Position numbers and translations under genes: made by a program. Positions 26,856 through 35,316 of a stretch of 54,195 nucleotides of DNA are shown piece by piece; position 1 is the stretch's first letter, and each line of letters starts with the position of its first letter. The stretch lies in NCBI GenBank assembly GCA_900315745.1, contig ONAG01000020.1:1-54195 (forward strand), read 5' to 3'. Below the pieces are notes generated by a model that was not told the DNA's origin, ran no database searches, and saw only the letters and a program-made list of their open reading frames with translations. Source of the DNA: an uncultured Prevotellaceae bacterium (GTDB lineage: Bacteria; Bacteroidota; Bacteroidia; Bacteroidales; Bacteroidaceae).

Positions 26856-27409
26856 TGGGCCTGGTTAGGCTGAATTTCAAAGGAGTGTCCGAAATTGTCT
26901 CATCAGATGATGTAGGACTAATTATTCTGGTCGATGATGATGGTCAACGACAAGTTTCCATATTGTGTGATTCTGCGATGACATACCAGTTCTCCTTGAG
27001 AATGTCAAAGGCAGACATAATAGAAAAACTGCTGCCTGAAGTCTTATGGCAAGTTATAACACGTAATTTGGACATGAGATTTCAGGTGGTAATCAACGAC
27101 CTCATCGATGGACAATATAAGACGCTCTTATATATGCCTGATATCCTGCAAGCAATTCCCATCAGGGCGAGCGACGCCATATTGTTGGCATCAACGGCAA
27201 AATTGCCCATATTCATAGAGGAGAATCTGTTTGTTCGCCAGAGCGTGCCTCATCAAGATGATGCTGTAGGCGTTTCCATTCCTGTAAATGTGCTAAGTGC
27301 AGAGATGCTTCAGAAAGCTCTCGAAAAGGCCATAGCGGATGAAGATTATGAGAAAGCCTCACAATTGCGTGACGAGCTGAACAAAAGGGAAGGAGGGACT
27401 GCCTCATGA
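26855..27409 (+). CDS. DUF151 (bifunctional nuclease) and UVR-domain protein
   Basis: Protein of 184 residues in two parts. Residues about 1-140 are a DUF151 domain, the family whose plant and thermophile members were described as bifunctional DNases/RNases; PIRASDAILLASTAKLPIFI is the conserved block. Residues about 150-180 form a UvrB/UvrC helical-hairpin motif (LEKAIADEDYEKASQLRDELNKREG), used for protein contacts in excision repair and Clp proteins. This fusion is common in Bacteroidetes. The start codon overlaps the transporter stop and the stop overlaps the rsmE start, so it is cotranslated. Cytoplasmic; physiological target unknown. Confidence 0.9.
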   Translation: MGLVRLNFKGVSEIVSSDDVGLIILVDDDGQRQVSILCDSAMTYQFSLRMSKADIIEKLLPEVLWQVITRNLDMRFQVVINDLIDGQYKTLLYMPDILQAIPIRASDAILLASTAKLPIFIEENLFVRQSVPHQDDAVGVSIPVNVLSAEMLQKALEKAIADEDYEKASQLRDELNKREGGTAS

Positions 27410-28143
27410 AAGAATCACGTTTCTTCTATGCCCCAAATGCCATTGAGCATGATGAATTACCTGACACAGAAGCAGCCCATGCTTTGCGCGTCTTACGCCT
27501 TAAAGAAGGTGACGAGATATTCCTCATTGATGGAAAGGGGGCTTTTCATCGTGCATTAGTGTCAATGACATCATCCAAGCATTGTTTTTACAATATTCAG
27601 GAAACATTGCCCCAAAATCCCCTATGGCGGGGGAACATCCATTTAGCGTTGGCTCCCACAAAAAACATGGACAGGATGGAATGGCTTGCAGAAAAAGCTA
27701 CTGAAATAGGAATAAATGAACTCTCTTTTCTTAATTCGCAGTTTTCTGAACGTAAAGTGGTAAAAAATGAACGCATTGAGAAGATTGTTGTTTCCGCTGT
27801 CAAGCAAAGCAGAAAGGCATGGATGCCTGTCATTCACGAGATGACAAACTTCGATTCTTTTGTACGGTCTCCTCACAAGGGTGTTTGTTGTATAGCACAT
27901 TGTTATGATGAAATTCCAAAAGAAGATCTCTTTTTGCTGCTTTCTTCAAAGAATGATGAATGTCAGGATATTGTTATGATGATAGGGCCGGAGGGCGACT
28001 TTTCCAAAAAAGAAGTGGCATTTGCTATGGATAACGGCTTTCATTCTGTTTCTTTAGGTGATTGTCGCCTTCGTACAGAGACAGCTGCTTTATATGCAGT
28101 TGCTATCGCCCAACTAACAAGAAGATGCAATACTGCTCCTTAA
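27406..28143 (+). CDS. rsmE: 16S rRNA (uracil-1498-N3)-methyltransferase
   Basis: SPOUT-class methyltransferase that modifies U1498 of 16S rRNA using S-adenosylmethionine. The 245 residues have an N-terminal PUA-like domain (EAAHALRVLRLKEGDEIFLIDGKG) and a C-terminal trefoil-knot domain. The knot shows MEWLAEKATEIGI, SAVKQSRKAW, the SAM-binding MIGPEGDFS and LGDCRLRTETAALYA, the diagnostic RsmE motifs. Length is normal. Its ATG overlaps the DUF151 gene by 4 bp. Confidence 0.96.
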   Translation: MKESRFFYAPNAIEHDELPDTEAAHALRVLRLKEGDEIFLIDGKGAFHRALVSMTSSKHCFYNIQETLPQNPLWRGNIHLALAPTKNMDRMEWLAEKATEIGINELSFLNSQFSERKVVKNERIEKIVVSAVKQSRKAWMPVIHEMTNFDSFVRSPHKGVCCIAHCYDEIPKEDLFLLLSSKNDECQDIVMMIGPEGDFSKKEVAFAMDNGFHSVSLGDCRLRTETAALYAVAIAQLTRRCNTAP

Positions 28144-28156
28144 CCTTTATCAGCCT

Positions 28157-28750
28157 ATGAAAGTTCGTCTTTTCCTTTTTTCTTTAATTGTTGTCATCTT
28201 GGGTTGTACACGTGGCAAGGTGTCTCAGGAGGAACTGAAGAGTAAAATCAGCACCATACCTATGCTTTATACAGTTCAGGCACAAGTTGAGGTCATTGTG
28301 GAAGGCCATGGTGACGATGGTTCTGGAGAATGGAAATCTCTTTTTGGCAAACGTGACATCATTGTACCTGTCAAGGCTAACGTAAAAGTTGGCATAGACC
28401 TTTCGCAGCTTAATGACTTTGAAATAAATGGTTCAAAAGTCTATATTACTTTACCTGATCCTGTTATTCATATGGAGAGCAGTCAGATAGCATGGGATGA
28501 AGTAATAGACCACGTATCAGGATTACGTGACAAATTTTCAAACAAGGAAAAGGAGTTTCTCACGCTGAAAGGAAAGCAGAAGATAATGGGAGAAATTCCT
28601 AAACTCGACATGGTCAGACCTGCTCAGGAGCATGCTGAGCAGATATTGGGCAATCTTATTGCCAGCTTGGGCTATACTCCGATATTCAAGGCAAGACCAG
28701 TGTATCAAGAATTTGATTTTGTAAGACTTATAAATGATCAAGAGCCATGA
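28157..28750 (+). CDS. DUF4230 family lipoprotein
   Basis: Protein of 197 residues; the signal ends VVILGC (Cys17), a likely lipidation site. The body fits DUF4230: LYTVQAQVEVIVEG, FGKRDIIVPVKANVKVGIDLSQL, a mid-domain VYITLPDPVIHMESSQI and a helical tail containing RPAQEHAEQILGNLIASLGYTP. Function is unknown; its location in the envelope is inferred. It begins 13 bp after rsmE, and its stop overlaps the next DUF4230 gene by 4 bp, so the two are translationally coupled paralogues. Confidence 0.85.
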   Translation: MKVRLFLFSLIVVILGCTRGKVSQEELKSKISTIPMLYTVQAQVEVIVEGHGDDGSGEWKSLFGKRDIIVPVKANVKVGIDLSQLNDFEINGSKVYITLPDPVIHMESSQIAWDEVIDHVSGLRDKFSNKEKEFLTLKGKQKIMGEIPKLDMVRPAQEHAEQILGNLIASLGYTPIFKARPVYQEFDFVRLINDQEP

Positions 28751-29766
28751 ACAAAATGCTTTCTGTTGTCACACTATTAGTGTTGGGAGCCTTGGCAGGT
28801 TTTCTGTTTTGGGCGTTGAAACCATCCGAAAGCATGGATTACAAGGTGTGGCCTATCACTATAAGTGAATTGTCAAAAACAGAGCAATTGAAAGTTGTCT
28901 CGTACCACAAAGAGATACTGGTAGGACAGCATCGTTTGCGCAAGGGACTGTTCAAGGATACGGAAGAAAAGATATATGTTGTCTATCCTGCCACAATAAA
29001 TATCGGATTCGACCTTTCAAAGTGCAACAACCAGTCTATTGTACGCTTGGGAGAAGATACAGTGAGGGTTACTCTTCCTCCCGTAGAAATACTGAACAAA
29101 GACGGATTGTCGGTTGATGAAGCCTCCAAGCACACTGCTTTGGAAGATGGTGTGTGGGATGCCAAAGACATGAATATGCTTCGCAAACGAGCTGAAGCCA
29201 TGATGTTAAGGAATTGTGAGAGTGACAGTTGTTATAGAATGGCAGAGCAATTAGGTGCCAAGATGGTCAAGGCAATGATCAACAACTTGGGATATAGCCA
29301 TGTAGAGATAAAAATCTTGCCTCGGACTAATTATGGATTAGCCTTGCCCAAGAAAGGGCAACGAGGATGTACATCATGCAAATTTTATGAACGAGAAGGA
29401 GAGCGTTTCTTGTTGGCGACGGCACCTAACGGCGGCAAAACCTCACGGATGTATTACCATAATGGACAATTGACATATCAGCAATTGTTGGCATTAGGCG
29501 ATTTCTTTGCCCAATACTCCATTTCACACCCTGGTGACATGGAAGTAAAAATAAAATCTCCACAACTTTATTTATTGTTTCGGCACGATGGCGTTTCTCC
29601 TGGGTCAAAAGAAGCTGTAAAGGTCGCCAAGAGTGCCGCGTCAAGAAATGAGGAAGCCTTGAAAAGAGGTGTTTCAAGCCGCATATTTCTCAACAAATAT
29701 CCCATGCATATATTGGATGTCGGCAAGGATGGCAAGGTTATCCATTCTTCAAGTTTGGCAAACTAA
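28747..29766 (+). CDS. DUF4230 family membrane-anchored protein
   Basis: Second DUF4230 protein, 339 residues, with an N-terminal anchor (MLSVVTLLVLGALAGFLFWAL). The DUF4230 region (about residues 45-200) parallels the preceding gene (TEEKIYVVYPATINIGFDLSKC, VRVTLPPVEIL). An extra C-terminal domain of about 140 residues follows; I do not recognise it. It contains GCTSCKFYEREGERFLLA and a regular alpha/beta pattern (YQQLLALGDFFAQYSI). The paired arrangement suggests that the two proteins act together at the envelope. Its stop is 15 bp from that of the converging phosphopantetheinyl transferase gene. Confidence 0.82.
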   Translation: MNKMLSVVTLLVLGALAGFLFWALKPSESMDYKVWPITISELSKTEQLKVVSYHKEILVGQHRLRKGLFKDTEEKIYVVYPATINIGFDLSKCNNQSIVRLGEDTVRVTLPPVEILNKDGLSVDEASKHTALEDGVWDAKDMNMLRKRAEAMMLRNCESDSCYRMAEQLGAKMVKAMINNLGYSHVEIKILPRTNYGLALPKKGQRGCTSCKFYEREGERFLLATAPNGGKTSRMYYHNGQLTYQQLLALGDFFAQYSISHPGDMEVKIKSPQLYLLFRHDGVSPGSKEAVKVAKSAASRNEEALKRGVSSRIFLNKYPMHILDVGKDGKVIHSSSLAN

Positions 29767-29781
29767 TCCAAATTGTTTGTG

Positions 29782-30357
29782 TTAGTTGTGAATATCTTCA
29801 CATGCTATTGAATATACATACCCCTTTCCTTCATTAAATACAGTTTTGATGGGTACATGTGGGGCTGTGAGTATATTTTTAATGCGGTCATCTATACCTG
29901 TACCTTGTTGCTTCATCAACGCTTCTTTCATTGTCCACAACCGAGTGAAGGCAACATCCATGTTGGCAGAATCCATAATCATACACGCTTCAGCTTCATT
30001 CATTGTATAACGAATGAGAGAATCATTGGCATGTCGGATGCTCTCTACATCCACACCTATCGGGTGGGTGGATATGCCACAAATGACAACGCTTGGACAA
30101 TGGCTTAGATTGAAATGAATCTCTGGATGCCCAACAATACTTGGCTTGCCATGTTGCCCATACGTAAAAATGGGGAGTTCCTCTATGCCATATACTTCTC
30201 TTAAGCCTTTGCATAAGAGTAAATAAGCAGCTGCACAAAGCTTTCGACCCTTTTCAAACTTGAATCGCATCACTTGTTCATAACGCTGTGACGACAAATG
30301 CAACAAAGCATCATCCAAGTCAAACTTTTCTATTTCCTCATTTATATAAATATTCAT
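29782..30357 (-). CDS. 4'-phosphopantetheinyl transferase superfamily protein
   Basis: Transfers the phosphopantetheine arm of CoA to carrier proteins. From the ATG at 30357 it has 191 residues. The Sfp-type motifs are present: HFNLSHCPSVV, the metal-binding GVDVESIRH, and FTRLWTMKEALMKQQGTGI. An upstream reading to 30420 is excluded because the -7 promoter lies inside it. The carrier-protein partner cannot be read from context; no polyketide or peptide synthase is in the window, so fatty-acid or aryl polyene carriers elsewhere are possible. It is divergent from the GH28 gene. Confidence 0.9.
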   Translation of the reverse strand: MNIYINEEIEKFDLDDALLHLSSQRYEQVMRFKFEKGRKLCAAAYLLLCKGLREVYGIEELPIFTYGQHGKPSIVGHPEIHFNLSHCPSVVICGISTHPIGVDVESIRHANDSLIRYTMNEAEACMIMDSANMDVAFTRLWTMKEALMKQQGTGIDDRIKNILTAPHVPIKTVFNEGKGYVYSIACEDIHN

Positions 30358-30365
30358 AATCGAGG

Positions 30366-30373
30366 CAAAGATA
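30366..30373 (-). promoter_or_regulatory. Promoter -7 box for the phosphopantetheinyl transferase gene
   Basis: TATCTTTG on the minus strand, with only 8 nt between its last G and the ATG at 30357. The message would be leaderless or nearly so. Confidence 0.6.
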
Positions 30374-30422
30374 CAATTTATAGCGATATTTCTTATATTA
30401 TCCCTTGAAAAAAACAACAATA

Positions 30423-30454
30423 TTTGTCCCTTTCACTATTTTTTCTTACCTTTG
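30423..30454 (+). promoter_or_regulatory. Promoter for the GH28 gene
   Basis: -33 TTTG (30423-30426) and -7 TACCTTTG (30447-30454) separated by exactly 20 nt. A start near 30461 leaves a leader of about 32 nt before the ATG at 30493. Confidence 0.75.
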
Positions 30455-30492
30455 ACAGATACAATCAAATTCTTCCATAACCTTTATTATTT

Positions 30493-31836
30493 ATGAAATT
30501 TCCATCTGTTTTTCTCATTCTTTTCTTAACCTATGTCTCCTCTTCTTTGTCAGCAAGAGACTTCAATATTCTGGATTATGGTGCAAAAAGCGACACTACC
30601 GTGCTTAGCACAAAAGCCGTCCAACAAGCTATTGACGATTGTTCGGCAGCTGGTGGAGGACGTGTTGTAGTGCCTATTGGCAATTATAAAATAGGTACTA
30701 TTGTGCTCAAGAGTGATGTGAATTTTCATCTGGAATGGGGTGCCACTCTTTTCGGCAGCACAAATCTCGAAGACTATATTCCCATGAAGTCTGATTATGT
30801 TTCTTTGCGAACACAGACCACAACCATACAACTGATTTATGCCGATAGGGTGAGCAATGTGATGATTGACGGAATGGGTACTATTGACGGGAGAGGGCGT
30901 TCTTTTCCAAAACTTTCGTGGAATGACGAGGGCATCACGCGCCCACACTTAATCCGGTTTATTCAGAGCCGAAATATAGTTGTTCGTGATGTTACCCTGC
31001 GCAATTCTGGCTGCTGGATGCAACATTATCTTGCATGTGACATGCTACGCATTGAAGACATCAAGGTGTTCAATCGCAACAATTACAACAATGACGCACT
31101 TGACATAGATGGCTGCCACGATGTTATCGTCACAGGAATGATTGCCGACAGCGACGATGATGCGATAACTCTCAAAAGCACATCTCCACGACTCTGTGAA
31201 AATGTCAGGATAGCCAATTGCGTTGTGAGCAGCCATTGCAATGCCATCAAATTGGGTACAGAGACAAATGGTGGTTTCAAAAACATTTCAATAGGGGGAA
31301 TTGTTGTGAAACCCAGCCAAGACCAAAAAGAAAAATTTTTCGGTCAATGGAGAGGTTCATCCGTCATCTCTTTGGAAATAACGGATGGGGGAATAATGGA
31401 GAACGTTGCTGTTCATGATATTGTGGCAGAAGGTACGGAAGCTCCAATATTCGTTTACCTTGGTAATAGGGCAAGGCCATACAAGGAAGGAACTGTGGTT
31501 TCCAATATCGGTGCAATTCGTGGAATCCGAATTTCTGGGATAACTGTAAAAAATGCAGGATCTACGGGGTGCTCCATAATTGGTTTGCCAGGCCATCCAA
31601 TAGAGAATGTTTTGATATCAGACGTAAGCATTCATCATGATGGAGGAGTAGAAAAAGCACCAGCAAATGTAGCTGATGACAAAGAAAAAGAATATCCAGA
31701 AGCCACAATGTTCGGAACGTTGCCGGCAAAAGGTTTTTTTGTACGTCATGCGCGAAATGTTGTCATCGAAAAACTTAACATAAAAACAGACAAAGAAGAT
31801 TGCCGACCTGTGCTTGTAGAACAAGATGTGGAATGA
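30493..31836 (+). CDS. GH28 family polygalacturonase-like glycoside hydrolase
   Basis: Secreted enzyme of 447 residues expected to hydrolyse polygalacturonan or rhamnogalacturonan in pectin. It has a signal peptide (KFPSVFLILFLTYVSSSLSA), an N-terminal cap (FNILDYGAKSDTTVLSTKAVQQAIDDC) and a right-handed beta-helix. Active-site motifs are NNDALDIDGC, the paired acids in DSDDDAITLKS and SSHCNAIKLGTE. The usual GHG loop reads SHC here, as in some Bacteroidetes GH28 subfamilies, so the exact linkage is uncertain. It has its own full promoter and no SusC/SusD partners nearby. Confidence 0.9.
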   Translation: MKFPSVFLILFLTYVSSSLSARDFNILDYGAKSDTTVLSTKAVQQAIDDCSAAGGGRVVVPIGNYKIGTIVLKSDVNFHLEWGATLFGSTNLEDYIPMKSDYVSLRTQTTTIQLIYADRVSNVMIDGMGTIDGRGRSFPKLSWNDEGITRPHLIRFIQSRNIVVRDVTLRNSGCWMQHYLACDMLRIEDIKVFNRNNYNNDALDIDGCHDVIVTGMIADSDDDAITLKSTSPRLCENVRIANCVVSSHCNAIKLGTETNGGFKNISIGGIVVKPSQDQKEKFFGQWRGSSVISLEITDGGIMENVAVHDIVAEGTEAPIFVYLGNRARPYKEGTVVSNIGAIRGIRISGITVKNAGSTGCSIIGLPGHPIENVLISDVSIHHDGGVEKAPANVADDKEKEYPEATMFGTLPAKGFFVRHARNVVIEKLNIKTDKEDCRPVLVEQDVE

Positions 31837-31914
31837 TAGCACCCAACTTCTGACATTTTGCCTACTTTTTTGCCAAAAAATTCTCTAAATGTACTGACTT
31901 TGCAGAATTATTTG

Positions 31915-31922
31915 TATATTTG
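31915..31922 (+). promoter_or_regulatory. Promoter -7 box for carB
   Basis: TATATTTG, followed by a predicted start near 31929. This leaves a leader of about 80 nt before the ATG at 32010. A TTTG at 31899-31902 is too close to be the standard -33 element. Confidence 0.6.
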
Positions 31923-31951
31923 CACCCCGAATAGGCGTTTGGCATGTCATT

Positions 31952-31966
31952 TCCGCAGCGTGCGGA
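31952..31966 (+). other. Small hairpin in the carB leader
   Basis: TCCGCA and TGCGGA pair around a 3-nt GCG loop, within the presumed 5' leader of carB. No T run follows, so it is not a terminator by itself. Role unknown; if translation began at the ATG at 31944 it would lie inside coding sequence. Confidence 0.4.
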
Positions 31967-32009
31967 TGGCCACGACCCATCTCCAAAGACATCTTTAAAA
32001 TCATCTACA

Positions 32010-35000
32010 ATGAAGAGTAAAATCACGGGACAATTGAAAAAAGTGCTCGTGCTCGGAAGCGGAGCATTGAAAATCGGACAAGCGGGAGAATTTGACTATT
32101 CGGGATCACAAGCTCTTAAGGCTTTGCGCGAAGAAGGTATTTCCAGCATTCTTGTCAACCCTAACATCGCAACCATTCAGACTTCTGAAGGCATTGCAGA
32201 CAAAGTCTATTTCCAACCTGTTACCCCTTGGTTTGTCACTGAAATCATCAAGAAGGAAAGACCAGATGGCATTCTCTTGGCTTTTGGTGGCCAGACGGCT
32301 CTCAACTGTGGCACTCAATTATATCTCGATGGCACACTTGAGAAATACGGAGTACATGTGCTTGGCACTTCTGTTGAAGCCATCATGAACACAGAAGACC
32401 GCGACCTTTTCGTTAAGAAACTCAGTGAGGTGGATCTGAAAGTTCCTGTCAGCCATGCCGTGGAGAACATGGAAGATGCCCTCAAAGCAGCTCGTTCCAT
32501 TGGGTTCCCAATCATGATACGCTCTGCGTATGCTCTTGGTGGCTTGGGTTCAGGTATATGCAAGAATGAAGCAGATTTTGTAGAATTGGCAGAAAGTGCA
32601 TTTACGTTTGCCCCACAAATCCTTGTAGAAGAAAGTCTCAAGGGATGGAAAGAGATAGAATTTGAAGTTATTCGCGATGCCAATGACAGATGTTTTACAG
32701 TGGCGTCAATGGAAAACTTCGACCCACTTGGAATACACACAGGTGAAAGTATTGTTGTGGCTCCAACCTGTTCTCTCACCAACGAACAGGTTTCCATGCT
32801 GCAAGAGTTATCCATAAAATGTGTGAAGCATCTAAATATAGTGGGTGAATGCAACATCCAGTTTGCCTTCAATGCACAAACCAATGACTATCGCATCATA
32901 GAAATAAATGCACGTCTTTCACGTTCATCGGCTCTTGCAAGCAAGGCGACAGGTTATCCTCTTGCTTTTGTTGCCGCCAAGATTGCCTTGGGCTATACAC
33001 TCGACCAAATAGGAGAGATGGGGACACCCAACTCCGCATATGTCGCACCTCAACTCGACTACATGATTTGCAAGATTCCAAGATGGGATCTAACAAAATT
33101 TGCAGGCGTTTCAAGACAAATTGGCTCTTCCATGAAGTCTGTAGGTGAGATAATGTCTATAGGACGGAGTTTTGAGGAGATGATTCAAAAAGGACTGCGC
33201 ATGATAGGTCAAGGCATGCATGGCTTTGTGGGTAATGACCATACACGCTTTGACAACTTAGATGATGCTCTGGAGAATCCAACAGACCTCAGAATTTTTG
33301 CTATAGCACAAGCCTTGGAAGAAGGATATACCGTAGAGCGCATAGAACAACTTACAAAAATAGACAAGTGGTTTATCTCTCGTCTAAAGCGAATTGTTGA
33401 CCTCAAGCATGGATTGATGGAATACAACAAGTTGGAGGAGATACCCGACAACTTCTTGTTAGAGGTGAAAGCAGCAGGTTTCTCTGACTTCCAAATTGCA
33501 CGATTCGTCCTAAAGCCAGAAGCCACCAACATGTATAACGAAAACCTCGCCGTACGTGAATACCGCAAGGCTAAGGGTGTGCTTCCTGCTGTAAAACGTA
33601 TTAATACTGTAGCAAGCGAACATCCAGAGCTTACCAACTACCTATATTTCACATATCATTTCGACAAGAAGCCAGGCAATTACAAGTTCCATGACATTAG
33701 TTTTTACAAAAATGAGAAGAGTGTAGTTGTCTTGGGTTCTGGGGCTTATCGTATAGGCTCGTCTGTAGAGTTTGACTGGTGTTCGGTAAATGCCATCAAT
33801 ACGGCACGCAAACAAGGGTACAAGAGTATAATGATAAATTACAACCCTGAAACTGTATCGACAGACTATGACATGTGCGACAGGCTATATTTCGATGAAT
33901 TATCCCTTGAAAGAGTTCTCGATGTCATAGACCTTGAACAACCACGTGGAGTCATAGTTTCTGTGGGTGGCCAGATTCCAAACAACTTGGCAATGAAACT
34001 CTACAAGCAAGGGGTACCAGTCCTTGGAACATCGCCAAAGGATATTGACCGTGCCGAGAATCGCGACAAGTTTTCTGCCATGCTCGACAAGCTTGGCATT
34101 GACCAACCAGCTTGGCGGGCACTTACATCACTCGACGACATTAAAAACTTCGTGCAAGAAGTTGGGTTCCCCGTCTTGGTTAGGCCAAGTTATGTGCTCT
34201 CAGGAGCTGCGATGAACGTTTGCTACGACAATGAAGAGCTGGAGCGCTTCCTTGCCATGGCAACAGAGGTTTCGAAAGAATATCCTGTAGTGGTTTCCAA
34301 GTTCATGCAAGACACCAAAGAAATTGAATTTGATGCCGTGGCAGACAAGGGGGAGATTGTAGAATATGCCATCAGTGAGCATATAGAATATGCAGGAGTC
34401 CATTCTGGTGATGCCACAATGGTATTCCCAGCCCAACATATCTATTTCTCCACCATTCGCCAGATAAAGAAAATTTCGAGAAAGATAGCAAAAGAACTGA
34501 ATATCAGCGGACCATTCAACATCCAATACTTGGCAAAGAACAGAGAGGTGAAGGTTATTGAATGCAATTTGAGAGCAAGCCGCTCATTCCCATTCGTAAG
34601 CAAGATTCTAAAGACCAATTTCATTGAAACCGCCACAAAAATCATGCTTGATGTTCCATACAACACACCTGAGAAGAGTGAGTTCGACATCGACCGAATA
34701 GGAGTAAAGGCTTCTCAATTCTCCTTTGCTCGCTTGCAGAATGCTGACCCTGTGCTGGGTGTAGATATGAGCAGTACTGGCGAAGTTGGATGTTTGGGAG
34801 ATGACCTTAATGAGGCATTGCTCAATTCTCTTATCGCAACAGGATATACAATTCCCAAGAAGAGCGTGTTGATATCTTCAGGTGATGCCAAGGGAAAGGT
34901 GGACCTGCTTGAACCGGCACGTGAGATGGTGCAACATGGATATGAAATCTACGCAACAGCAGGAACTGCCAAGTTCTTCAACGACAATGGCGTAAATGCC

Positions 35001-35264
35001 AAGAAAGTTTCATGGCCAGATGAGGATTTGCCCGACAATGTGATGGACCTCATCGCATCACATAAGATAGAATTAATCATCAATGTACCTAAGAACCACA
35101 CCAAGCGTGAGTTGACCAACGGCTATCGCATTCGTCGTGCAGCGATAGATCACAACATCCCTCTAATGACTAATGTGAGGTTGGCAAAAGCTTTCATAGA
35201 AGCATTCTGTGCAATGCAGATGGAAGATGTCCAAATAAAGAGTTGGCAAGAGTACAATTCATAA
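32010..35264 (+). CDS. carB: Carbamoyl-phosphate synthase large subunit
   Basis: Makes carbamoyl phosphate from ammonia, bicarbonate and two ATP for arginine and pyrimidine synthesis, working with the glutaminase CarA, which is not in the window. From the ATG at 32010 there are 1084 residues. Both synthetase halves are visible: KKVLVLGSGALKIGQAGEFDYSG at the N-terminus, then ATP-grasp blocks (RSAYALGGLGSGI and EINARLSRSSALASKATGYP). The second half begins VVVLGSGAYRIGSSVEFDW and carries RPSYVLSGAAMNV and ECNLRASRSFPFVSK. The last about 130 residues form the MGS-like allosteric domain. An in-frame ATG at 31944 would add 22 polar residues; the shorter start matches the family. Confidence 0.96.
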   Translation: MKSKITGQLKKVLVLGSGALKIGQAGEFDYSGSQALKALREEGISSILVNPNIATIQTSEGIADKVYFQPVTPWFVTEIIKKERPDGILLAFGGQTALNCGTQLYLDGTLEKYGVHVLGTSVEAIMNTEDRDLFVKKLSEVDLKVPVSHAVENMEDALKAARSIGFPIMIRSAYALGGLGSGICKNEADFVELAESAFTFAPQILVEESLKGWKEIEFEVIRDANDRCFTVASMENFDPLGIHTGESIVVAPTCSLTNEQVSMLQELSIKCVKHLNIVGECNIQFAFNAQTNDYRIIEINARLSRSSALASKATGYPLAFVAAKIALGYTLDQIGEMGTPNSAYVAPQLDYMICKIPRWDLTKFAGVSRQIGSSMKSVGEIMSIGRSFEEMIQKGLRMIGQGMHGFVGNDHTRFDNLDDALENPTDLRIFAIAQALEEGYTVERIEQLTKIDKWFISRLKRIVDLKHGLMEYNKLEEIPDNFLLEVKAAGFSDFQIARFVLKPEATNMYNENLAVREYRKAKGVLPAVKRINTVASEHPELTNYLYFTYHFDKKPGNYKFHDISFYKNEKSVVVLGSGAYRIGSSVEFDWCSVNAINTARKQGYKSIMINYNPETVSTDYDMCDRLYFDELSLERVLDVIDLEQPRGVIVSVGGQIPNNLAMKLYKQGVPVLGTSPKDIDRAENRDKFSAMLDKLGIDQPAWRALTSLDDIKNFVQEVGFPVLVRPSYVLSGAAMNVCYDNEELERFLAMATEVSKEYPVVVSKFMQDTKEIEFDAVADKGEIVEYAISEHIEYAGVHSGDATMVFPAQHIYFSTIRQIKKISRKIAKELNISGPFNIQYLAKNREVKVIECNLRASRSFPFVSKILKTNFIETATKIMLDVPYNTPEKSEFDIDRIGVKASQFSFARLQNADPVLGVDMSSTGEVGCLGDDLNEALLNSLIATGYTIPKKSVLISSGDAKGKVDLLEPAREMVQHGYEIYATAGTAKFFNDNGVNAKKVSWPDEDLPDNVMDLIASHKIELIINVPKNHTKRELTNGYRIRRAAIDHNIPLMTNVRLAKAFIEAFCAMQMEDVQIKSWQEYNS

Positions 35265-35286
35265 TAGGCAATTGATAGACAAATTG

Positions 35287-35316
35287 AAAGGGAGGCTTGA
35301 CGCCTCCCTTTTTCAA
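35287..35316. terminator. Bidirectional terminator between carB and the DPP IV gene
   Basis: AAAGGGAGGC (35287-35296) pairs perfectly with GCCTCCCTTT (35302-35311) around a 5-nt loop. A T run follows on the plus strand. It starts 22 nt after the carB stop and abuts the converging peptidase stop at 35313, so it serves both genes. Confidence 0.9.

Noticed and set aside
31944-32009. N-terminal extension of carB
   Set aside because: The 22 extra residues are polar and do not fit the family N-terminus; kept only as a possible alternative start.
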